A stretch of DNA of 64,000 bases, taken from NCBI GenBank assembly GCA_965234685.1, contig OZ248539.1, positions 1,984,001 through 2,048,000 of the forward strand, read 5' to 3'. The DNA comes from Fimbriimonas planktonicus (lineage in GTDB: Bacteria > Armatimonadota > Fimbriimonadia > Fimbriimonadales > Fimbriimonadaceae). A program made the translations under genes and the position numbers. The notes beneath the pieces were generated by a model. It had not been told where the DNA came from, searched no databases, and worked only from the letters and a program-made list of their open reading frames with translations. Positions 40,487-48,505 of this stretch are shown here, piece after piece. How positions within the stretch are numbered: position 1 is the stretch's first letter; each line of letters opens with the position of its first letter.

Positions 40487-40926
40487 CCGCGCTTCGCCAC
40501 ATAAACGCCCCTAAACTCAACGCAAACCCGGCCGTGGGCAATTACCGCAACGTCTACGGCCGTCCATGCCAATCCTGCTCGCCCATACCGGCTCACGAAT
40601 TCCGCGAAACGGTCTTCCGTAACGCGTGCCACGACGATGAAATCCTCTGCTATCGGCGCTCGGTACTTCAGCCGGCTGCGCTGCACCACCAACGGGGCAT
40701 CGGAAAGCCCATTTTCCGCTAGTTCATGGCTCACCAAAACCCAACCGGCAAGGGTGGCAAGTGAGGCGAGACTTCCTCCAAATGCTGTCCCGTGATGGTT
40801 TATGTTTGGAGTAAGCGGGCACTGAATCTCGATCTGATGCCCACCGACGACTGCGACCTTCGCTCCCATCTCGGAGGTGATTGGCAAATGTTGGTGCAGA
40901 AACTTGGTCCACTCAGCCGGAGTCAC
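40465..40926 (-). CDS. YiiD_C-type hotdog thioesterase
   Basis: 153 aa from a GTG start. The central motif NHHGTAFGGSLASLATLAGW (residues 43-62) is the hallmark of the putative thioesterase domain (YiiD C-terminal family) with a hotdog fold. QRSRLKYRAPIAEDF and the final VEFRGVYVAKRGY also fit. Members hydrolyse acyl thioesters, but the substrate is unknown. The full E. coli YiiD has an extra N-acetyltransferase domain, which is absent here. It is divergent from a secreted protein gene 80 bases away. Confidence 0.85.
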   Translation of the reverse strand: MTPAEWTKFLHQHLPITSEMGAKVAVVGGHQIEIQCPLTPNINHHGTAFGGSLASLATLAGWVLVSHELAENGLSDAPLVVQRSRLKYRAPIAEDFIVVARVTEDRFAEFVSRYGRAGLAWTAVDVAVIAHGRVCVEFRGVYVAKRGYGVAPK

Positions 40927-41006
40927 GGTCGCTGGTTTACCGTATCAAACGCCCACAAAATTATGGGGTTGGCTCGAACCGAAAGTTGGCGTACATTGGA
41001 TATAGG

Positions 41007-42110
41007 ATGGCAACCGCAGGGATCGCGCTCGCAATGATTTCGGTCTTCGTACAGTCCGAAGTTAAGCTTCCCCGCTACGTCTTGCTGAGCATGGCACTCA
41101 ACGATCAGGCGGCTCTGGAAGACCTGCGCCTGACCCCAGCCCAACGATTGCGGCTTGAGCAAGCTCAGTCAAGCACCAGCGACATCACGCCCTCGGAGCG
41201 ATATCAGCTCACCGGTGTTTGGCGATTCCAGCGACAAGGGGCGCTCGCGGTCGTCCGCTGGTTTCCATCGCTTTCTCCAGCGCAACAGAAGCGATTTTCT
41301 GAGCTGAGCCTTCGAACAGCCGGCCTCATGCCTTGGCTGGACGATCGGGCCAAAGACACCTTTTCTCTATCTGACGAGAGCATGTCGAAAGTCGCCGAGC
41401 TTCTTGAGAAGTACAACCCATACCGACTGATTCCCGAGCCAAAATTTGTAGCCCCAAAAAAGAACGCCCCGAGAGCAACTCTGTACGAGTACTGGGAAGA
41501 TCGCCGCCGAAGGGAAGGAGAGCATCGTCAGCGGATGGCATTTGAGTCGCAAAAGCTCGTGTATTCGATTGTGCAAAATTTGTCGGAGCCCGATCGAAGT
41601 CGAGTCCAGGAGATGTATGGTCGCCCCTATGCTTCGCGCTACATCAGCCCAGCTGGTTCTGTTCGCGCGGTAATGCTACGGGACGTCAGTGATCCAGAAC
41701 GGCTTCGGGAGATCGGTACTGATCCAAAGTATGTTCGACAAGCAGAAGCGGTCCGCGCTGTCCAGCGTAAGTCTCCGATCTACACGCAGAGGGCAATGCA
41801 GCGCCTAACCGAGAGACGGCTCCAGAAACTCAGCAATGAAAATGTGGAGCGTCTGTTTCAGTCTGCGGTTCAACATGCCGGTCCGAGCGCGCTCCTTCTG
41901 CCTGAAGTCGTGGAGGCGCTCAACCTCGTGCCACAACAGGCTGAGAGTATTTATATGGTTCTACTTTCGTGCGCAGGCGCTACGAGTCCAGCAGATAACG
42001 CACGCATCGAGAGCGTTCTAACCCCTGCGCAGTTGCAGAGATGGCAACAACTAGCCCAAACCCATTTGAGCGTCTCGACCAACCCAACCCGCGCAATAGC
42101 TTCGCTCTAA
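41007..42110 (+). CDS. Secreted protein with LTPAQ motifs
   Basis: 367 aa. Begins with a signal peptide (MATAGIALAMISVFVQSE). Two LTPAQ motifs occur, LTPAQRLRLEQAQ near residue 45 and LTPAQLQRWQQLA near the C-terminus, a pattern found in Spy/CpxP-like and related periplasmic proteins, though the whole protein is much longer. The middle is helical and charged (EYWEDRRRREGEHRQRM). No ribosome-binding site; the ATG follows TACATT by 9 bases. Its stop shares four bases with that of the convergent TPR lipoprotein gene. Function unknown. Confidence 0.7.
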   Translation: MATAGIALAMISVFVQSEVKLPRYVLLSMALNDQAALEDLRLTPAQRLRLEQAQSSTSDITPSERYQLTGVWRFQRQGALAVVRWFPSLSPAQQKRFSELSLRTAGLMPWLDDRAKDTFSLSDESMSKVAELLEKYNPYRLIPEPKFVAPKKNAPRATLYEYWEDRRRREGEHRQRMAFESQKLVYSIVQNLSEPDRSRVQEMYGRPYASRYISPAGSVRAVMLRDVSDPERLREIGTDPKYVRQAEAVRAVQRKSPIYTQRAMQRLTERRLQKLSNENVERLFQSAVQHAGPSALLLPEVVEALNLVPQQAESIYMVLLSCAGATSPADNARIESVLTPAQLQRWQQLAQTHLSVSTNPTRAIASL

Positions 42111-44281
42111 CGCGTGGCCGCGAACAGAGAAGACTGCGCGTTTTCCTTGCCTTCTTCTCGATACACCGACTCGTACTTCTTGGCGTTTGCGGAGAGCTCA
42201 CTTGCGGGGAACTCCGTGTAAACGCGCTTTAGTAGATCTGCCGCCCCGTTGTAGTAGGTTGCTGAAGTTTCGTATCGCCACCAGCTGTTGAAGTCGGCGA
42301 GTCGGCGGGTAGCCGTCGCAGCGCGGTAAAGCGCCTTGGCCGTGGTCGCTTCCTTAGGGTGCTCGCTCGCAATCTCCAGACATATTCTCCGAGCTTGCGC
42401 CAGTGCCTCATGTTCGAAACAGTGTTCGCTTACCGCGCTCTTATCCGATTGGTCCGTGATTCCCGTGTTCAGTCCGACCAATACGCCGCGTCCGCCTTGC
42501 CACAACGAAGCATTGTAGAGCAGTAGGTTTCGGCGATTGTAGAAGTAGCTTGCAAGCTCATACTTGGCCGACGCTTTCGCGCTACCTGACGAACGCGCAA
42601 TTTTCTCTTCAAGCGCCTTTAGGTCGCGAGTCGTCTGCAACGGATCAGGAATAGTGTCCAGAAGGCCAGACTCGTCTTGGAGCCAGGCATAGTTACGTTC
42701 GCCAACCTCTGCGAGCTTCTTTCTTCGAGCCTCGGGAATCGAACTAAAGGCCGCTTCCGCCTCTGCATATCCACCTTTGCGAAGTAGTCGATACCCGTAC
42801 GCGAGCCGGTATTTGTCGGCATCAGGCTGAGCCTTCCTCTCGGTTGCCACGAGGTTAATCTCTTCGGGACTCATGCGGACGTCGAGCAAATACGCCACAT
42901 CCATGCGGTACTCAAGCTTTTCGAAATCTGCCAGAGCCAGCACAAGTTCCTTGTTCCGAATGTGTAAAGAAGCCCGGTACTCAATCGCCGGATTCTTCAG
43001 GTAACTCTTGGGGTACCTCGACTCGAATTGCTCAAGGATTTTCAGGGTCTCGGCTTGCTTGCCTTGTTTTTCGTAGGCGGCAGCAAGCACATACGACGCT
43101 AAGTCAGCGCCCTTTGCCGTTGAAGGAATGTTCTTTGCAAGCACGATAGCTCGCGGATAGTCCTTTGCCAAGAAAGCGATCTCGGCAACTCTGGCCGCAA
43201 GTTCCGGTCGAAGCTGTGGGTATCGGTCTGTTACTTCTTTGGCCAAAGCACTAAGCGCTTTTAGGTCTGCTTTGGGATTTTCATCTTCCCAACTACGATA
43301 GAAGTGATAAAGCCTAAACGCTAGATACTCTTCGGCGAGCCTCTGGTCCGCGAGGATTCCGGCTCGGAAAGATTTCGCTTGGGCGGGCGAAAGTCGCAGG
43401 TACGCCTTCCTGAAACTACTGAGTGCACTCAGCTCATCGCTCTCTTGCGTCGCACTGGCGACAAGCCGAAGGTATCGCAATGCCGCTTGATCGTATTGCT
43501 TGTTTGCAAACACCGGTCGCACGAGCCAATGCTGAGCATTCCAGCGAAATCGAGTGGCCGAAGGATCCTGAGTAATCGCCTGGAACCGAGTGACTGCCGC
43601 CAAACCCAGCGATCGATTTTTCGGTACCGGACTGCCCTCAAATGGGTAAGCCGCGTCCATTCCCTTCCTTGCTGCCATCACGGTTGCGGGCAACTTTCGT
43701 GGACCGTTTAGCCGAGCCGCCTGCCCAAACAGAGCCGCCGCCTTGGCCGAGTCCTGCTCGGCATCCGCTCGAACGTACAAGGCAAAAGGCAACACGACGG
43801 GACTCGTGATCGAAGCGAGTTCCGCAACACCAGAACCCGCCTTGCTGCCTTCCTTCCGATACGCAGCAAAGAATCGTCCCCAATCGGCAGACGGCTTGGC
43901 TGCCGCAATTTGAGTGGCCTCTCGCAGCAGCCGATATCGCTCAATTTTCCCCTGGGTGAAATCAAACTGAGCCTTTGCCGTGATGCTCGCCGCGCGGTAG
44001 TTCTGCTTTGCGAGCTCCGCGGCAAGTCGCCCATCGAGCTTGGTTGCCCTTTCTTCTCGCGTGTAAATATCGTTCTCAGACTGGTAGCGGTTGTTGTAGA
44101 AAGGGTTCGATCTCGGAGACCGCTCGTCCCAGCTAGATATCACCATTGGCGAAGGCGGCACGCCCCAGTCGACATCCGGGGAGTTGAAATAGACCGTATC
44201 GTAGAATTCGCCGGTACAGGCCAGCACCAAGGCGCTTGCCGCGATGCTTCCAATCACAAAACCCACCCGTCGTGTCGACAT
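42107..44281 (-). CDS. TPR-type lipoprotein
   Basis: 724 aa. Signal peptide with lipobox LVLAC at about residues 18-22, then a helical, repeat-rich extracytoplasmic protein. Repeated tetratricopeptide-like pairs are visible (PRAIVLAKNIPSTAKGADLA, AYEKQGKQAETLKILEQFES, GYRLLRKGGYAEAEAAFSSI, then YNGAADLLKRVYTEFPASEL). The start overlaps the DUF3142 stop by one base (TAATG), so both proteins are made together. I associate such pairs with proteobacterial genomes, but no function is known to me. Confidence 0.82.
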   Translation of the reverse strand: MSTRRVGFVIGSIAASALVLACTGEFYDTVYFNSPDVDWGVPPSPMVISSWDERSPRSNPFYNNRYQSENDIYTREERATKLDGRLAAELAKQNYRAASITAKAQFDFTQGKIERYRLLREATQIAAAKPSADWGRFFAAYRKEGSKAGSGVAELASITSPVVLPFALYVRADAEQDSAKAAALFGQAARLNGPRKLPATVMAARKGMDAAYPFEGSPVPKNRSLGLAAVTRFQAITQDPSATRFRWNAQHWLVRPVFANKQYDQAALRYLRLVASATQESDELSALSSFRKAYLRLSPAQAKSFRAGILADQRLAEEYLAFRLYHFYRSWEDENPKADLKALSALAKEVTDRYPQLRPELAARVAEIAFLAKDYPRAIVLAKNIPSTAKGADLASYVLAAAYEKQGKQAETLKILEQFESRYPKSYLKNPAIEYRASLHIRNKELVLALADFEKLEYRMDVAYLLDVRMSPEEINLVATERKAQPDADKYRLAYGYRLLRKGGYAEAEAAFSSIPEARRKKLAEVGERNYAWLQDESGLLDTIPDPLQTTRDLKALEEKIARSSGSAKASAKYELASYFYNRRNLLLYNASLWQGGRGVLVGLNTGITDQSDKSAVSEHCFEHEALAQARRICLEIASEHPKEATTAKALYRAATATRRLADFNSWWRYETSATYYNGAADLLKRVYTEFPASELSANAKKYESVYREEGKENAQSSLFAATR

Positions 44282-45738
44282 TATTTCAATTCTAACCGAA
44301 CGGGTCTGTAAGTGACAGTCTTGCCCGAGATTGACTTCCCCGTCACCGTAACGACTAGCTCTCCAATTCCTTCTGCCATCAAGTAAACGACTGTCTTTTG
44401 CCCGGCCTCCAACCCTGGCCCGAGCAGGGTCATCTTTGAAACCAGCTCCGGGGTGGTGCCGGAGGATTTAAGCCGACGCGATCTGACTTGAGAAATCGTC
44501 ACCCCACGCCATTCAAGATCGACCCGCATCCCTCTAGGGTCGAGGCTCATGGTCGTGAGGTCACCTTGGACCAGCTTGATTGCCACCTCGTTCTGCAACT
44601 TGCCATTCGCGTCCACAAGCGCCGCAACGTCGCGTCGAACTTCGGTCTCTATGTTCAGCCCGACGTCAAACCCTGGTTTTAGCCCGGTCCAGATTTGCGG
44701 CGTCTCATCCCCGGTCCAACGATACAGGATGACCCCCTGCCGCTTTCCGCCCGGAAGTTTGCCGAGGGCTGCCATAAACTCGCGAACGGTTTCCGGTCCT
44801 GTCACTGCGTACACCAGCCGGTAGCCCTTGCCCCGCCCATCCGCTCCGGCTTTCGTCGCGCGGAAACGAACGAGTTGCTCGCCACGGTTCGAAGTGTGCT
44901 TCTCGAATTCCATCGCGGGATGCTTATATGCTTGTTCCAGCGTCAGGCCACGATGCACCGTCACAAACCGTCCTCGCTCATCGAACAGATAAGCCTGACT
45001 GTATGCCGGAATGCCAATTCGGTACCAGTGCCCGGATTCGTTGAGCTTTTCAACCGTGCGCTTCAGTTGTCCAAAGTCGCTCAGGTGCATCTTCTCAGGT
45101 CCCTCGCGGAGGTACCCCTCATACAGCTGCGGGACCGTCCAGCTTGTCGCTTCCTGAAGCTCCTTAAACTCCGGCGTTCCGACCCATGATTGAAGTGCGG
45201 TGACCGAGACTTCCCGATTCACTAACCGTTCACGAATCTTGCGTACTAACTTCGCGTAATCTCGTAGCCGACTCTGCGGCAAGTCGAAGTCCAGCTGAAT
45301 CCCTATGACGGTTAGCCCGGCGTCTTCGGCAAGTGTCTCGTCGGCATTGTAAGCGTTGCCGATCTCGTCGGCAATCTGTCGAATCAGAAGTTCTTTCTTC
45401 TCGGAGCTTTCAGTTGAATTCGACGAATCGCCCAGCGCGGAAGCGATGTGCCGAAGTGCGCCTGCGTCTGCGTTGTAAACGAGCCGGACGCCAAACTTCT
45501 CGCTTTGCTTCCACTCTTGCCGAAGGTGAACTAGGTACCGCTCGCCGTCGTAGGTTAGCGTCCCTGCTCGTACATAGAGCTCATCTAGCCCGGCGCTCTT
45601 TGCCTTGCTCGCCTGGGCCAGCGTCACTCCGACCGGGCTGTGCCAGTACCATGCTCCGACCTTCGGCTTTTCCGGTGGATACTCGATTCGGCAACCAACG
45701 AGCAGTAGACAAACCGCAAATAAACTAAGAACGCGCAT
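44281..45738 (-). CDS. DUF3142-type lipoprotein
   Basis: 485 aa from MRVLSLFAVCLLLVGC, a signal peptide with lipobox LVGC. Conserved DUF3142 blocks: VGAWYWHSPVG near the start, VIGIQLDFDLPQSRLRDYAK (about residues 130-150), VSVTALQSWVGTPEFKELQ and WTVPQLYEG. The domain looks like a TIM barrel, and the motif IQLDFD suggests a glycosidase-like active site, but no activity is established. A longer start with a few extra residues is possible. It overlaps the biotin carboxylase stop by 14 bases and precedes the TPR lipoprotein, with which it is coupled. Confidence 0.85.
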   Translation of the reverse strand: MRVLSLFAVCLLLVGCRIEYPPEKPKVGAWYWHSPVGVTLAQASKAKSAGLDELYVRAGTLTYDGERYLVHLRQEWKQSEKFGVRLVYNADAGALRHIASALGDSSNSTESSEKKELLIRQIADEIGNAYNADETLAEDAGLTVIGIQLDFDLPQSRLRDYAKLVRKIRERLVNREVSVTALQSWVGTPEFKELQEATSWTVPQLYEGYLREGPEKMHLSDFGQLKRTVEKLNESGHWYRIGIPAYSQAYLFDERGRFVTVHRGLTLEQAYKHPAMEFEKHTSNRGEQLVRFRATKAGADGRGKGYRLVYAVTGPETVREFMAALGKLPGGKRQGVILYRWTGDETPQIWTGLKPGFDVGLNIETEVRRDVAALVDANGKLQNEVAIKLVQGDLTTMSLDPRGMRVDLEWRGVTISQVRSRRLKSSGTTPELVSKMTLLGPGLEAGQKTVVYLMAEGIGELVVTVTGKSISGKTVTYRPVRLELK

Positions 45739-47224
45739 TTCGGAAGCCATCGAGCATGGACCATGCCGGTTGATCATTCTGGATAGCAGGGCCAGACGTG
45801 GGGCCAGTCATCAGGACCTGAGTCGCTTTAGCCGCAACGAGCGCTAGCTCCGGCCCGGGTTCCGGAACACTCCAAGTCTCCAAAAACGTTGCGAGCGTCC
45901 CCGTGTGAATGTGGCCGGACCGGAATGTTTCATCGGCCAGCAAGTCGATAATCAATCCGGCGTTAGTGTCGACACCGAGAATGTGAAGGTCCAAAAGTGC
46001 GGCTCGCAGCCTATGAACTGCGGTCACCCGATCTGGCCCATGCGCAATGATCTTGGCCAGCATAGAGTCGTAGAATCGGCTCACCTCATCGCCGACTTCG
46101 AAGCCAGAATCGACCCTGATGTGGGGATTTCGCGGAGTAAGCCAAGCTCGGATTTTGCCTAACGACGGCACGAAGCCTTTGCCTGGATTCTCGGCAACAA
46201 TTCGGGCCTCGATGGCGTGGCCAAAGATCTCACTTCGCTCCCCATCAATCAGCCGTTGCGGGAATGAGAGCGGCAGCCCTGACGCCACTCGAATCTGTTC
46301 CGCGACCAAATCGACACCCGTAATCGCCTCGGTGACAGGATGTTCAACCTGCAATCGGGCATTCACTTCGAGGAAATAGAACGCGTCGGTCTCGGGATCG
46401 ACAATGAATTCTGCCGTCCCTGCGTTCTCATACTCCGCCGCCAAAACCAGCTTGCGCGTTGCCTCTCGCATGGCTTCCCATGGCACTTCGCGGGCAGCCG
46501 GGGCCTCTTCGATGAGCTTCTGGTGTCGGCGTTGGATGCTGCATTCTCGCTCAAAGAGCGTGGCCACATTCCCGTGCCCGTCCGCGATGAACTGAACCTC
46601 CACGTGCCTTGGGTTTCGAACGTACTTCTCGACCAACATTGTTCCGTCGCCAAATGACTTGAGCGCTTCGTCCGAGGCAAGGTGGAATTCGTCCGCAAAG
46701 GCGCTTGGGTCATGCACGATGCGCATTCCGCGCCCACCGCCGCCACTGGATGCTTTCAGCATCACCGGGTAGCCGATGCCTACCGCTGCGGCCTGCAGTT
46801 CTTCGAGGCGTCCCTGGCCTTCGAACCCAGGTACGGAAGGAACTTCAGCGAGGCGAGCAAGCGTTTTTGCGTCCGCTTTTGTTCCCAACTTCCGCATTGC
46901 CGCGCCGCTTGGCCCAACAAACCGGATTCCCGCGGCGATACATGCTTCCGCGAACTCGGCTCGTTCGCTGAGAAATCCGTAACCAGGATGGATAGCGTCC
47001 GCTCCATGTTCGATTGCGGCCGCCAAAATCAGGTCTGCACGAAGGTAACTCTCAGAGGCCGGACCCGGGCCGAGACGAATTGCAACGTCTGCCTCACGCA
47101 CAAAGCGCAAACCCGCATCGGCATCGCTGTAAACCGCAATCGTTCGGATCCCCAATTCACGGCACGTTTGAAAAATCCGGCAGGCAATCTCGCCTCGGTT
47201 CGCAACAAGTAGAGACTTAATCAT
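45725..47224 (-). CDS. Biotin carboxylase subunit (acyl-CoA carboxylase alpha type, no biotin domain)
   Basis: 499 aa. ATP-dependent carboxylation of biotin for an acyl-CoA carboxylase. Motifs: LLVANRGEIACRI, HPGYGFLSE, the ATP-grasp glycine loop SSGGGGRGM, ECSIQRRHQKLIEEAP and EVNARLQVEHPVTEAITG. Carboxylase alpha subunits of the methylcrotonyl/propionyl type are about 650 aa and end with a biotinyl domain containing MKM; this one ends at PAWSMLDGFRNARS, where the next domain would begin. The start is the ATG overlapping the hydratase stop (ATGA). With the hydratase it resembles a leucine-degradation (liu) pair. No carboxyltransferase beta subunit or biotin protein is here. Confidence 0.87.
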   Translation of the reverse strand: MIKSLLVANRGEIACRIFQTCRELGIRTIAVYSDADAGLRFVREADVAIRLGPGPASESYLRADLILAAAIEHGADAIHPGYGFLSERAEFAEACIAAGIRFVGPSGAAMRKLGTKADAKTLARLAEVPSVPGFEGQGRLEELQAAAVGIGYPVMLKASSGGGGRGMRIVHDPSAFADEFHLASDEALKSFGDGTMLVEKYVRNPRHVEVQFIADGHGNVATLFERECSIQRRHQKLIEEAPAAREVPWEAMREATRKLVLAAEYENAGTAEFIVDPETDAFYFLEVNARLQVEHPVTEAITGVDLVAEQIRVASGLPLSFPQRLIDGERSEIFGHAIEARIVAENPGKGFVPSLGKIRAWLTPRNPHIRVDSGFEVGDEVSRFYDSMLAKIIAHGPDRVTAVHRLRAALLDLHILGVDTNAGLIIDLLADETFRSGHIHTGTLATFLETWSVPEPGPELALVAAKATQVLMTGPTSGPAIQNDQPAWSMLDGFRNARS

Positions 47225-47970
47225 TTGCCACCCCAATTCGCTTTCCGCTTCTCTAGAAATGCGGTGATCCCTTCCTTCGCTTCTTCACCCGCTCGTGTTT
47301 TCGCAAGTAACCCCGCGGCCTCGGGGCCATTGAGTGGTGCGGAAATGGCCAATTGCTTGCTAGCTCGAACGGCAAGGGGGCCGTTTGACAGAATCGCCTT
47401 GAGCAACCTTTCCACCGCGCCCACTAACTCCGTCTCGTCCACCACCGAACTCAATAGTCCTACGTCCTTGCCTCGCGCAGCATCAAACGGCTGGGCGGTG
47501 ACAAAGAGCTCTCGCGAATAGCTTCCGATCTTTCTTAAAACAAAAGGTGAGATTGTCGCCGGAATCAGTCCGAGCTTCGCTTCACTAAAAGCGAAGAGAG
47601 CCGTTGAACTAGCGACCACGATATCCGCGGCCGCAACGATTCCGCACCCACCACCGAAACAAGGACCATGAACCTGAGCAATTACGGGCACCGGACATCG
47701 ATAGACCGCATCGAACATCTCATACAGTTTCAAGGCATCGGCAGCGTTTTCTGCCTCGGACTGAGTGGCTTGCTCCCGCATCCAGTTGAGGTCTCCACCG
47801 GCGCAAAAGGCTTCCCCTTCGCCTCGAATCACAACAGCGCGATCACTTTCGGTGATACCGGAGAGTGCCGTAGTCAGCGCTTGGATAAGCGAAGCGTTGA
47901 ACGCGTTTCGAACCTCGGGACGGTTGAGCCCCAAGTGCAGAACGCCGTTTTTCCGCTCTTCGATGAGCAT
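47221..47970 (-). CDS. Enoyl-CoA hydratase/isomerase family protein
   Basis: 249 aa. A crotonase-fold enzyme. Oxyanion-hole glycines lie in GEGEAFCAGGDLNWM (about residues 51-65) and HGPCFGGGCGIVAAADI (about 101-117). The phrase AFCAGGDLNWMR is what methylglutaconyl-CoA hydratases show, fitting the adjacent carboxylase. The catalytic Glu of hydratases is expected near SEAKLGLIPA, which is present. The start is ATG; a TTG two codons upstream is possible. A CATACT box lies 5 bases upstream, so it may be leaderless. First gene of a minus-strand operon with the biotin carboxylase, DUF3142 and TPR genes. Confidence 0.88.
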   Translation of the reverse strand: MLIEERKNGVLHLGLNRPEVRNAFNASLIQALTTALSGITESDRAVVIRGEGEAFCAGGDLNWMREQATQSEAENAADALKLYEMFDAVYRCPVPVIAQVHGPCFGGGCGIVAAADIVVASSTALFAFSEAKLGLIPATISPFVLRKIGSYSRELFVTAQPFDAARGKDVGLLSSVVDETELVGAVERLLKAILSNGPLAVRASKQLAISAPLNGPEAAGLLAKTRAGEEAKEGITAFLEKRKANWGGK

Positions 47971-48007
47971 GGCCAAGTATGGCTCAGATACCCGTCAGGC
48001 GGCATGT

Positions 48008-48013
48008 CACAAT
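48008..48013 (+). promoter_or_regulatory. Putative -10 box (CACAAT) of YcxB-like gene
   Basis: CACAAT ends 6 bases before the GTG start, and no Shine-Dalgarno sequence is present, consistent with a leaderless transcript. Confidence 0.35.
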
Positions 48014-48019
48014 GACCAG

Positions 48020-48505
48020 GTGCCACCTGAGGTTCGCTTCACCTCTGACCGTTTCACCGTTTCCCGGTTCGATCTGGCAAAGGTCGGCGCGATCACCTAC
48101 TTCAAATCGTTCTGGTGGTTTGCGCTCACGATCCCGCTATTCGGGATTTTCGCTTTCGCATTTGGAACAGGAATCCTTCGGGCGATCGGAGCGATGGCGA
48201 TCCTGTGGCCGCTCACCATTCCAGGACGAGCATTTCTTGCATCTAGCAAGTCGAGTCGCTTGTTCACTCGAGGATGCAAAGTGCTAGGCGATGAAACCGC
48301 GCTCTACTTCCAGGGCGACAACAACGACGGGATGAAGTTGGTGCGGGAATCTTTCCGGAGAATCGAATCTCAAGGCGAGCTCGACCTCGTTCACACACGA
48401 CGCCTTGGTGTTATTCCAATACCAAAAGCCGCGTGGTCCGAAGCGGACTACGCGGCTTTTCGAGCGGAATTAACCGAGTGGCAGAACGATTTATCGCGAA
48501 CTTAA
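48020..48505 (+). CDS. YcxB-like membrane protein
   Basis: 161 aa from a GTG start chosen because the residues before it are antisense to the hydratase gene. N-terminal FTSDRFTVSRFDLAKV, two adjacent hydrophobic segments (about residues 31-50 and 52-66, FWWFALTIPLFGIFAFAF), then ESFRRIESQGELDLVHT with LGVIPIPKAAWSEADYAAF resemble the YcxB-like C-terminal domain. Members are small membrane proteins without known function. The 3' end of the coding region contains a 17-bp hairpin that can also stop the converging nuo transcript. Confidence 0.62.
   Translation: MPPEVRFTSDRFTVSRFDLAKVGAITYFKSFWWFALTIPLFGIFAFAFGTGILRAIGAMAILWPLTIPGRAFLASSKSSRLFTRGCKVLGDETALYFQGDNNDGMKLVRESFRRIESQGELDLVHTRRLGVIPIPKAAWSEADYAAFRAELTEWQNDLSRT
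48424..48460. terminator. Bidirectional terminator hairpin inside the YcxB-like gene, 3' of nuoN
   Basis: AAAAGCCGCGTGGTCCG pairs with CGGACTACGCGGCTTTT (one G-U pair) around an AAG loop. On the minus strand it follows the nuoN stop by 30 bases and ends in TTTT, so it is the likely terminator of the nuo operon. It also encodes residues of the YcxB-like protein. Confidence 0.75.
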
